NCBI GenBank assembly: GCA_937864205.1
Contig: CALMJB010000016.1
Span: forward strand, 1 to 12,019
Length of the DNA: 12,019 bases
Source: an uncultured Actinomycetes bacterium
Lineage (GTDB): Bacteria > Actinomycetota > Actinomycetes > Nanopelagicales > Nanopelagicaceae
Reading direction: 5' to 3'
The notes under the pieces were generated by a model that was given only the letters and a program-made list of their open reading frames with translations, was not told the origin of the DNA and searched no databases. Numbering within the stretch: position 1 is the stretch's first letter; every line of letters begins with the position of its first letter. Below, piece by piece: positions 1 through 5,932 of the stretch. The position numbers and the translations under genes are program-made.

Positions 1-1052
1 GCGGAATTTTCGGCAGAATCCACCTTTTTTAAAGCGTGATCTCGCATTGCCATAATCAATAACTTTGGCGATAGCGGTTTTTCTGTGTGCCATGCGGGGC
101 ATTGTGATTGGCATCTGCCGCATTCGGTACAGCTAGCCATATCAAGCAAACCCTTCCAAGTGATATCGCCAGATTTGCCGATTCCGAATACATCATCATC
201 TGCCGGATTTTCAAAATCAACCGCTTTTCCTTTTGAAATGATTTCACTAAGTGCGCCAAGTGAAGGTCGGCCATCAATATTTCGTTTAAAGAAAATATTA
301 AATGGCGCTAAGAAGCGGTGCCAGGCAACTCCCATATTTAAATTAATTCCAATTACTACAAACCAGAGCATCGAAATAATTATTTTAGTTGCCGCAACTA
401 TTCTGATTAGATTCTCAATTTGTGTACTATCAAAAGTATTAAAAAAATTTACCGATGGAGCGCTAAGCAGGTAATGCCAATTAGCACCGGAAGTTTTTTC
501 AAGAGCTCCTTCTAAACCGCGCAAGGCAATCACACAGAAAACTATTATTAAAATTGTTGCTTCAACGTAATAAGCCTTTAAATTTCCCGATCCGTAAAAT
601 CTGGATTTTTTATCAGCTCGAAAAAATCTAGTGGCTTGCCTTATTAAGATTAAAGAGACGATTCCAACGCCGGTTGTCCAAGCAATAAATTCAATAAAAA
701 TTTCATACGGTACAAAATGACCTACCACAGGTAAAACAAAACCTGGAGAAAATAATTGTCCATATGCTGTGATTAAAGTTCCAAGCAATCCAACGAATCC
801 GATCATCACAAACCAGTGCGCTATTCCCGAAACGGTGAATCGCAACATCTTGGTGTGGCCAACAATCTCTTTGATGGTTGAAAAAAAGCGTTTGCGGTAA
901 TTATTTTTTCTACTGAAATCTTTAGCCCCAGATGAAATAATTTGAATTAATTTGCGGGTTTGAATTGCAAAAATCAAAATGGCGAGAATTGAGAAAACCA
1001 AAGCGAGGCTGGCAAAGGCACCGACCCAAACCGGCGAGAAAAAGTTATCCAC
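1..1052 (-). CDS. Membrane-bound Fe-S reductase, heterodisulfide-reductase-like (Rv0338c type), 3' end cut by window
   Basis: The minus strand is open with no stop from 1052 to the left edge, giving about 350 residues of a longer protein. The N-terminal two thirds has several hydrophobic segments (about residues 8-30, 72-97, 108-135, 155-172 and 215-235), resembling a nitrate-reductase-gamma-like membrane domain. Near residue 310 comes a soluble part with the 4Fe-4S motif CTECGRCQSQC followed by P, the first of the ferredoxin-type motifs expected in this family. Family knowledge: such proteins join a quinone- or heme-linked membrane domain to 4Fe-4S and CCG domains, and are placed in electron transfer; the donor and acceptor here cannot be read from sequence. 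I chose the GTG at 1052. An in-frame TTG at 1064 is possible, and a TAA at 1077-1079 closes the frame upstream. It lies 48 bases downstream of crgA on the same strand, so the two may be cotranscribed. The CCG domains would be beyond the window. Confidence 0.85.
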   Translation of the reverse strand, partial: MDNFFSPVWVGAFASLALVFSILAILIFAIQTRKLIQIISSGAKDFSRKNNYRKRFFSTIKEIVGHTKMLRFTVSGIAHWFVMIGFVGLLGTLITAYGQLFSPGFVLPVVGHFVPYEIFIEFIAWTTGVGIVSLILIRQATRFFRADKKSRFYGSGNLKAYYVEATILIIVFCVIALRGLEGALEKTSGANWHYLLSAPSVNFFNTFDSTQIENLIRIVAATKIIISMLWFVVIGINLNMGVAWHRFLAPFNIFFKRNIDGRPSLGALSEIISKGKAVDFENPADDDVFGIGKSGDITWKGLLDMASCTECGRCQSQCPAWHTEKPLSPKLLIMAMRDHALKKVDSAENS

Positions 1053-1076
1053 AGCAGTTATCAACAGTGTGGAGAG
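1045..1076. promoter_or_regulatory. Cluster of DnaA-box-like motifs
   Basis: TTATCCACA at 1045-1053 is an exact match to the bacterial DnaA-box consensus. TTATCAACA at 1058-1066 has one mismatch and the same orientation, with start-to-start spacing of 13. A weaker inverted copy, CTCTCCACA read on the minus strand, lies at 1068-1076 with two mismatches. The group covers the start codon and leader of the Fe-S reductase gene. The sequence match is direct; binding by DnaA is an inference. Confidence 0.45.
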
Positions 1077-1100
1077 TTACAGGGATGTAATTAGCCTCGA

Positions 1101-1370
1101 TTATTGCCATCGGGTGGCGAGCGAAAAACCGATGCCGATGAAGCCAAAACCAACCAACATGTTCCAAGCACCGATTCCAGGAATTGGATAGGCGGTAGAA
1201 CTTACATAAAAAACCACAATCCAGAGCAGGCCCATCACAAATAGCGAAACCATCACTGGGGCGAGCCAACGTGGACTTTCTAATTCCTCTGACTCATCTA
1301 GAAGTGCAGGGTCAACTGAGATCTGAGCTTTTTTCTCTTTAACTTTTTTGCGAACTCGCGATTTTGGCAT
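1101..1370 (-). CDS. crgA: Cell division protein CrgA
   Basis: This 89-residue small membrane protein begins MPKSRVRKK, the hallmark N-terminus of actinobacterial CrgA, and ends in RWQ where the mycobacterial protein ends RWH. It has a basic, charged cytoplasmic N-terminus (1-34) and two predicted membrane helices (about 36-57 and 69-86). The second is preceded by a GAWN motif resembling the GPWN of mycobacterial CrgA. Family knowledge: CrgA works at the septum with FtsZ and penicillin-binding proteins, helping assemble the divisome and peptidoglycan synthesis. I preferred the ATG at 1370 over an in-frame TTG at 1376 because it gives the conserved MPKSR start. The gene diverges from pabA across 53 bases, the same arrangement as near the mycobacterial replication origin, and precedes the Fe-S reductase gene on the same strand. 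No convincing Shine-Dalgarno is seen. Confidence 0.93.
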   Translation of the reverse strand: MPKSRVRKKVKEKKAQISVDPALLDESEELESPRWLAPVMVSLFVMGLLWIVVFYVSSTAYPIPGIGAWNMLVGFGFIGIGFSLATRWQ

Positions 1371-1409
1371 GAGCAAAAGGTACTACAAATCAGCCGGTAT
1401 CAGAATGGC

Positions 1410-1415
1410 TAGACT
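1410..1415 (+). promoter_or_regulatory. Candidate -10 element of a leaderless pabA transcript
   Basis: TAGACT fits the actinobacterial -10 pattern TANNNT and ends 8 bases before the pabA ATG, so transcription could begin at or next to the start codon. No Shine-Dalgarno precedes the ATG, which agrees with leaderless translation. No clear -35 is seen. Confidence 0.4.
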
Positions 1416-1423
1416 CATATTTC

Positions 1424-2053
1424 ATGGCGGTCAAGATTCTGGTAATTGATAATTATGACTCCTTTGTTTACAACTTGGTGCAGTACCTACAACAACTAGG
1501 CGCAATAACTACGGTGGTTCGAAATGATGAAGTTCAACCAACTTTTGCCAAAGAGTTTGATGGAGTTTTAGTTTCGCCCGGACCTGGTACGCCAGAATCT
1601 GCTGGCATTTCTGTCGATCTGATTAAGTATTGCGCAGCTGAAAAAATTCCAGTGCTTGGAGTTTGTTTGGGCCATCAAGCAATTGCGATTGCATTTGGTG
1701 GAAAAGTTTCGCAAGCACCCGAGTTATTGCACGGTAAAACCAGTGTGGTTAAACATGAGGGAACGAGTGTGTTGACTGAAATCCCTTCACCATTTACGGC
1801 AACTAGATATCACTCCTTAGCGATTGAAAGAGATTCAATTCCCGCTGAATTAAAAGTTACGGCTCAAACTGAATCTGGAGTTGTTATGTCGGTACAACAT
1901 CAAAGTTTGCCAATCTGCGGAGTTCAGTTTCATCCCGAATCTGTTTTAACTGAACATGGTTATCAAATGCTGGCTAATTGGTTAGAGATGTGCGGAGACA
2001 TCGGGGCAAGAGCACGTTCGGCGGGGATGTCTCCGCTGATGAAAACTAAATAA
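1424..2053 (+). CDS. pabA: Glutamine amidotransferase subunit of aminodeoxychorismate/anthranilate synthase (PabA/TrpG)
   Basis: A class I glutamine amidotransferase of 209 residues. It starts with the typical ILVIDNYDSF (5-14), has the oxyanion-strand SPGPGTP (51-57), the nucleophile elbow GVCLGHQ with Cys81, and the catalytic His170 and Glu172 in FHPES. The enzyme hydrolyses glutamine and passes ammonia to a chorismate-binding partner (PabB or TrpE, not in this window), for folate or tryptophan synthesis. Sequence alone does not separate PabA from TrpG, and one protein often serves both. Position next to crgA and pknB matches the mycobacterial trpG/pabA locus. The catalytic domain appears to finish near residue 190. 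The last 20 or so residues (GDIGARARSAG and on) come largely from a GC-rich inverted repeat and look like an addition. The stop codon directly abuts the stop codon of convergent pknB. Confidence 0.93.
   Translation: MAVKILVIDNYDSFVYNLVQYLQQLGAITTVVRNDEVQPTFAKEFDGVLVSPGPGTPESAGISVDLIKYCAAEKIPVLGVCLGHQAIAIAFGGKVSQAPELLHGKTSVVKHEGTSVLTEIPSPFTATRYHSLAIERDSIPAELKVTAQTESGVVMSVQHQSLPICGVQFHPESVLTEHGYQMLANWLEMCGDIGARARSAGMSPLMKTK
1992..2036. repeat. GC-rich perfect inverted repeat inside the 3' end of pabA
   Basis: GCGGAGACATC (1992-2002) is the exact reverse complement of GATGTCTCCGC (2026-2036), with a 23-base centre. By my count 31 of the 45 bases are G or C, far above the surrounding A/T-rich DNA. 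It encodes most of the nonconserved PabA tail. It could be a dispersed palindromic element that inserted in frame, or a bidirectional terminator for the convergent pabA and pknB genes. No T-run follows on either side, which argues against a classic intrinsic terminator. Confidence 0.75.
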
Positions 2054-3580
2054 TTATTTATTGATTGTAATTGTCACCGCAGAACCAATTGGTCTGGTGG
2101 TTCCAGCAGTGGGTGCTTGCGCTATTACTGTGTTGGCACCTTTAGTTGAATCAGATGCATTAGTTTCTCGAACTAAGAAACCGGCCTGAGTTAACAAAGT
2201 TTTGGCTTCGATTTCAGTTAAGCCAATTAAATTTGGCACTTGAATATTTCCACTGGCAATTTGTAAAACTACCGAACTGCCGGCTTCAACAATACTTCCT
2301 GGGTCAGGAATCACTTTTAAAATCGTGCCCGGAGCAGAATCAGCATCTACGGCAACTGTTTGCGCGATTAATAATCCAACTGAAGTTAATCGGTTACGAG
2401 CATCTTCTAAAGACATACCAATCAAGTCTGTCGGCACCGATGTATTTCCGGGTCCATCTGAAATAGTCAAGGTAATACTGCTACCACGTGGAGCTTTTTG
2501 TGTTGCTAGGGGTAATTGCGAAGCGATTCGATCTTTAGGAATTCGTGCATCGGGTGAATGTTCAATATTTATATTGAAATCACTAAGTAATGTGCGGGCT
2601 TCAGACTCAGTTAATCCGACCACATTTGGCACCGAAAGTTGTACAGAACTATTTTGATTTTGCAGCAACACAAAACTTACCAAAGCAATAATTATCACTG
2701 CAGCAATCGCAAATAATCTTCGCCGAGGATAAATTTTTTTAATTTTGGTGGTTACCGGTTCACCTTTTTCAATTCGATAAATATCATCTAATAAAGCACC
2801 AACTTGCTGGTATCTATCATTTGGATTTTTTGACAACATAACGGCAATAACTCGGTCAAGATTTTCATCAACTTCACTAACTAGTTTCGATGGCAGTATC
2901 AAATTTGCCGATACATGTTGGTAGGCAATCGAAACTGGAGTGTCTCCTGAAAATGGTGGTCGCCCGGTCAGTAATTCATATAAAACGCAGCCAACTGAAT
3001 AAATATCACTTCTTGAATCTGCAGAGTCTCCGGTTGCTTGTTCAGGTGAAAGATATTGCGCGGTTCCAACTATGTTCCAAGTATTGGTAAGTGTTGCCTG
3101 CATATCGCTAATTGCTCGAGCAATTCCAAAATCCATCACCTTTATTTGACCCTGATCTGTGATCATGATGTTTCCGGGCTTTATATCGCGGTGAATGATT
3201 CCTTTTTTATGAGAGTAATCCAGCGCAATCAGAATTCCAACAACTATTTGTAAAGCATTTTCAACTGAAAAAGTTGTCTGCTCTTGTAAAAGTTTGCGTA
3301 ATGTTTTGCCGTTTACGAGTTCCATCACAATAAAAGGTGTTCCTTGATCTTCACCAGCATCAAAGACTGCAACTATCCCGGGGTGATTTAACCCACCAGC
3401 TGCCTGTGCCTCTTTTTTAAATCTACTCAAGAAAGTTGGATCTTCCGCTAAATCTTTGCGCAAGATTTTGACCGCTACTTCGCGATTTAATTTTTGATCA
3501 ATTCCGCGATAAACATCAGACATACCACCAGTGCCGATCATTTCAATTAACTGATACCGACCATCGATTATGCGGTTCAT
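2054..3580 (-). CDS. pknB: Membrane Ser/Thr protein kinase PknB with three PASTA repeats
   Basis: 508 residues. The N-terminal Hanks-type kinase domain (about 8-270) has the glycine loop GTGGMSDV (16-23), ATP-anchoring Lys38 in VAVK, catalytic HRDIKPGN (130-137, Asp132), metal-binding DFG (150-152), activation-loop threonines 163, 165 and 167, and the SPE motif (178-180). A basic juxtamembrane stretch leads to one membrane helix (about 289-307). The outside part holds three PASTA repeats (about 316-376, 381-443 and 446-506), each opening with a VPN/VPT-type strand. Family knowledge: PASTA domains bind peptidoglycan fragments or lipid II and the kinase controls wall growth and division. Mycobacterium tuberculosis PknB has four PASTA repeats, so this one is shorter. 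Its ATG overlaps the pstP stop in ATGA, suggesting translational coupling to the phosphatase that would reverse its action. It converges on pabA with no spacer. Confidence 0.96.
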   Translation of the reverse strand: MNRIIDGRYQLIEMIGTGGMSDVYRGIDQKLNREVAVKILRKDLAEDPTFLSRFKKEAQAAGGLNHPGIVAVFDAGEDQGTPFIVMELVNGKTLRKLLQEQTTFSVENALQIVVGILIALDYSHKKGIIHRDIKPGNIMITDQGQIKVMDFGIARAISDMQATLTNTWNIVGTAQYLSPEQATGDSADSRSDIYSVGCVLYELLTGRPPFSGDTPVSIAYQHVSANLILPSKLVSEVDENLDRVIAVMLSKNPNDRYQQVGALLDDIYRIEKGEPVTTKIKKIYPRRRLFAIAAVIIIALVSFVLLQNQNSSVQLSVPNVVGLTESEARTLLSDFNINIEHSPDARIPKDRIASQLPLATQKAPRGSSITLTISDGPGNTSVPTDLIGMSLEDARNRLTSVGLLIAQTVAVDADSAPGTILKVIPDPGSIVEAGSSVVLQIASGNIQVPNLIGLTEIEAKTLLTQAGFLVRETNASDSTKGANTVIAQAPTAGTTRPIGSAVTITINK

Positions 3581-4362
3581 TTGCTGGCCGCTCCCAGTAA
3601 TTTAATTTCTTCAGTTTTTTCGGCGGCTTTATCTTCAACTACTCGCGCATAAATTACCGTAACGTTATCGGGAGCACCTTTAGCTTTAGTTTTTTGCACT
3701 AATACATTTGGAATATCAGCATCTTCGTTTTCCGTGAGTATTTCGGTAATTTCTTGATCACTTAAGAGATTTGATAAACCATCTGTACAAAGCAGAATAC
3801 GATCATCTAATTTTGATTCGTAACTAATCAACACTGGCTCAATACCACTATTTCCCATCAAGGCTTGAGTCAAAAGAGCTCTTTGTGGATGGTCAGCAAT
3901 TTCAGATTTCGTTAATCGACCTTGTTCGATTAACTCTTGCATAACGGTATGGTCATAACTAAGTTGTTTCAATTTCTTTTTTCTCAGCAAATAGCAGCGC
4001 GAATCACCTATATGTAAAAGCTCTAACATCGAGCCAACTAGTTGTAAGGCTGTAAAGGTGGTACCCATTCCCGACAACTCTGGTTTATCGTTTGAAATCT
4101 TAAGAATCTCGGCATCAATCAGATTAACTAATTCTCGAAACAAATCACTTTTTGATTCAGAATCAATTTTTATTCCTGACAAAGTTGGAATTAAAGCCGA
4201 GAATTGTTCAATTGCGATTTTAGATGCAACTTCACCACCGGCATGACCGCCCATGCCATCAGCTACCGCTAAATGAGTTTTACTTATAAGCGCAGAATCC
4301 TCATTGCCATCTCTGGTCAAGCCGATATCGCTAATTCCAAAACTTAAAAAGCGGTAATCCAT
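3577..4362 (-). CDS. pstP: PP2C-family Ser/Thr protein phosphatase, PstP type, cytosolic short form
   Basis: 261 residues from the ATG at 4362, forming one PPM/PP2C domain. Visible motifs are TRDGNED (16-22), the metal-binding ADGMGGHAGGE (34-44, Asp35), SGMGTT (97-102), HIGDSR (117-122), LCTDGLSNLLSD (191-202, Asp194) and GAPDNVT (229-235, Asp232). All the main metal ligands are present, so it should be an active Mn/Mg-dependent phosphatase acting on phosphoproteins, most likely PknB and its targets. A longer frame reaches 4410, but this extension would overlap the divergent gene at 4381 and lacks family similarity. MDYRFLSFGISDIG aligns with the family N-terminus. A GGTGAG about 9 bases upstream may serve as ribosome site. 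Unlike mycobacterial PstP (over 500 residues, membrane helix plus outside domain), it ends in a short hydrophilic tail after the catalytic domain. It is first in the pstP-pknB pair. Confidence 0.93.
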   Translation of the reverse strand: MDYRFLSFGISDIGLTRDGNEDSALISKTHLAVADGMGGHAGGEVASKIAIEQFSALIPTLSGIKIDSESKSDLFRELVNLIDAEILKISNDKPELSGMGTTFTALQLVGSMLELLHIGDSRCYLLRKKKLKQLSYDHTVMQELIEQGRLTKSEIADHPQRALLTQALMGNSGIEPVLISYESKLDDRILLCTDGLSNLLSDQEITEILTENEDADIPNVLVQKTKAKGAPDNVTVIYARVVEDKAAEKTEEIKLLGAASK

Positions 4363-4380
4363 GGTGATAATCTCACCATA
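4361..4380. promoter_or_regulatory. Divergent start region of pstP and the phosphodiesterase gene, with palindrome
   Basis: Only 18 bases separate the two start codons. ATGGTGA (4361-4367) and TCACCAT (4373-4379) form a perfect 7-base inverted repeat around a 5-base centre. On the plus strand TAATCT (4368-4373) fits a TANNNT -10 and ends 7 bases before the ATG at 4381, matching a leaderless transcript. On the minus strand TATGGT followed by GAGATTATCACC could be a -10 plus a 12-base leader. The palindrome overlaps both, so a repressor bound here could block both genes, but none is known. Confidence 0.4.
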
Positions 4381-5073
4381 ATGTCTATCATCCCTTTGAT
4401 TTACGCCCACCGGGGCGCTTCAAGTACAGAAACTGAACACACAAAAGTGGCATATCAAACTGCGATTAATCAAGGCGCAGATGGATTTGAATGCGATGTC
4501 AGACTCACTAAAGATCAGAAAATAATCTGTTACCACGATGCCAATACAAAACGGGTGCATGACATCGACTTAAAAATTTCATCAACCACTTTCGAGGAAT
4601 TAAACTCAAAAATTTCTGTCTTACCTTTGGCAGATTTACTTGATTTTGCAATATCAAACAAAAAGAACCTCGCCATAGAAACCAAGCATCCAAATCGATT
4701 TGGTTCATTAATCGAACGAAAAGTCAATCAATTATTAATTCAGCGAAGTGGCGATATTAAGCGAAGCGGAATCGAAATCAACTTGATGTCCTTTAGTTGG
4801 TTTGCAACCAACCGGAATATGAAAACTCAATTTTCCTCCGTGTACCTGGTAAAAAATTTAAGGCAGTTAAGACTTTTGACCGCTGGCACTGTCGGAATTT
4901 CAATCGACATAGTGCGAAAAAATCCAACACTAATTTTGAAACTACATAGCAATGGTAAAAGAGTATTTGTTTGGACTGTTAACGAAATTGCAGATTATGA
5001 ATTGTGCAGAGAATTAAATGTGTCTGCGATTATCACCGATAATCCGGCGCGAGCTCGTTCTGCACTCAGATAA
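4381..5073 (+). CDS. Glycerophosphodiester phosphodiesterase family protein
   Basis: A TIM-barrel protein of 230 residues with the GDPD signature. AHRGAS (9-14) carries the catalytic His10 and Arg11, Glu19 sits where the E of the usual PENT motif falls, ECDV (37-40) gives the metal ligands Glu37 and Asp39, His52 is the second catalytic histidine, and ETK (100-102) supplies further active-site residues. The C-terminal VFVWTVN (195-201) is also typical. The family cleaves glycerophosphodiesters to glycerol 3-phosphate and an alcohol. In place of PENT the sequence reads TEHT, a change at the usually conserved Asn, but the acidic residue remains. There is no signal peptide or membrane helix, so a cytosolic enzyme salvaging deacylated phospholipids is most likely; the exact substrate is unknown. 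It may be leaderless, has no Shine-Dalgarno, and starts the run leading to pheA 9 bases downstream. Confidence 0.87.
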   Translation: MSIIPLIYAHRGASSTETEHTKVAYQTAINQGADGFECDVRLTKDQKIICYHDANTKRVHDIDLKISSTTFEELNSKISVLPLADLLDFAISNKKNLAIETKHPNRFGSLIERKVNQLLIQRSGDIKRSGIEINLMSFSWFATNRNMKTQFSSVYLVKNLRQLRLLTAGTVGISIDIVRKNPTLILKLHSNGKRVFVWTVNEIADYELCRELNVSAIITDNPARARSALR

Positions 5074-5082
5074 CCTTGTGCA

Positions 5083-5913
5083 GTGAGTATTAAGTATGCC
5101 TATTTAGGACCGGCGGGAACCTTCACCGAATCTGCGCTTCATTTAGTTGCGAAACCTGATGATCAATTAATTCCGTATGTAAATGTAACTGCAACGTTAG
5201 ATGCGGTAAGAAAATCAGAGTGTGATCGTGCGTTAGTACCGATTGAAAACTCAGTCGAAGGTGTTGTGGCCCGAACTCTTGATGAATTAGCTATGGGCGT
5301 TCCATTGGTCATCACAGGCGAGGTTACTTTGCCGGTCAATTTTGCTTTGATGACTTTAGCTAAACCCGATCTTGTAAAAATTGAAAGTATTGCGACGCAT
5401 CCACATGCGGAAGCGCAGTGCCGAACTTACCTTTCAAAAAATTTTCCGCACGCACAGATAATCGAAACAAATTCAACTGCGGCCGCGGCCAAAGGATTAT
5501 TAGAGGGAAAGTTTGATGCGGCAATTGCGGCCCCAATCGCTGCGAAAAATTATGGTTTGCAGATTCAAAGCGAGAACATTGGCGATAATCCATCCGCTGT
5601 AACAAGATTCGTTTTAGTTGAAAAACCAGGCAGAGAAGTTTCTCCAACGGGTAACGATCGAACTTCATTGGCAGTGTTTATTGCAATTGATCATGCCGGT
5701 GCATTACTTGAAATTCTTACCGAGTTTGCAAAACAAAATGTGAATCTAAGTTTTATTCAAAGCCGCCCGACTGGAAAAGAACTTGGTCATTACCATTTCA
5801 TTATTGATGCAGAGGGGCATATAAAAGATTTGAAAATAAGTGAAGCGATTACCAACCTAAAGCGAATTTGTGAAGATGTCAGATTCTTAGGTTCATATCC
5901 CAGAGCAGTGTAA
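5083..5913 (+). CDS. pheA: Prephenate dehydratase
   Basis: A monofunctional prephenate dehydratase of 276 residues, starting at GTG. It turns prephenate into phenylpyruvate in phenylalanine synthesis. The catalytic domain (about 4-180) opens with YAYLGPAGTFTESA, and shows ALVPIENSVEGVV (50-62), NSTAAAA (130-136) and the TRF motif (174-176) containing the catalytic threonine. A C-terminal ACT domain (about 193-272) begins RTSLAVFI, where phenylalanine usually binds for feedback inhibition. The usual ESRP motif reads QSRP here (226-229), with the rest (TGKELGHYHF) intact, and the GALV motif reads GALL. No chorismate mutase domain is attached. The length fits the actinobacterial single-function enzyme. 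It lies 9 bases after the phosphodiesterase gene and 19 before serS; pheA and serS are also close in mycobacteria. Confidence 0.96.
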   Translation: MSIKYAYLGPAGTFTESALHLVAKPDDQLIPYVNVTATLDAVRKSECDRALVPIENSVEGVVARTLDELAMGVPLVITGEVTLPVNFALMTLAKPDLVKIESIATHPHAEAQCRTYLSKNFPHAQIIETNSTAAAAKGLLEGKFDAAIAAPIAAKNYGLQIQSENIGDNPSAVTRFVLVEKPGREVSPTGNDRTSLAVFIAIDHAGALLEILTEFAKQNVNLSFIQSRPTGKELGHYHFIIDAEGHIKDLKISEAITNLKRICEDVRFLGSYPRAV

Positions 5914-5921
5914 AAGGTAGG
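5914..5921 (+). promoter_or_regulatory. Ribosome binding site deciding the serS start
   Basis: AAGGTAGG lies just after the pheA stop. It is 11 bases before the GTG at 5933 but only 2 before an in-frame TTG at 5924, so it supports the GTG as the true start. Confidence 0.55.
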
Positions 5922-5932
5922 CTTTGGTAATT

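Noticed and set aside
85..474. Open frame of 129 codons on the plus strand
   Set aside because: It lies opposite the well-supported Fe-S reductase frame, shows no family motif, and the minus strand explains the whole stretch.
1371..1376. TTG start two codons before the crgA ATG
   Set aside because: CrgA proteins begin MPKS; the ATG at 1370 gives this exactly.
4363..4410. Longer N-terminus for the PstP phosphatase (start at 4410)
   Set aside because: The added residues overlap the divergent gene and its start, and do not resemble the family; the ATG at 4362 fits the known N-terminus.
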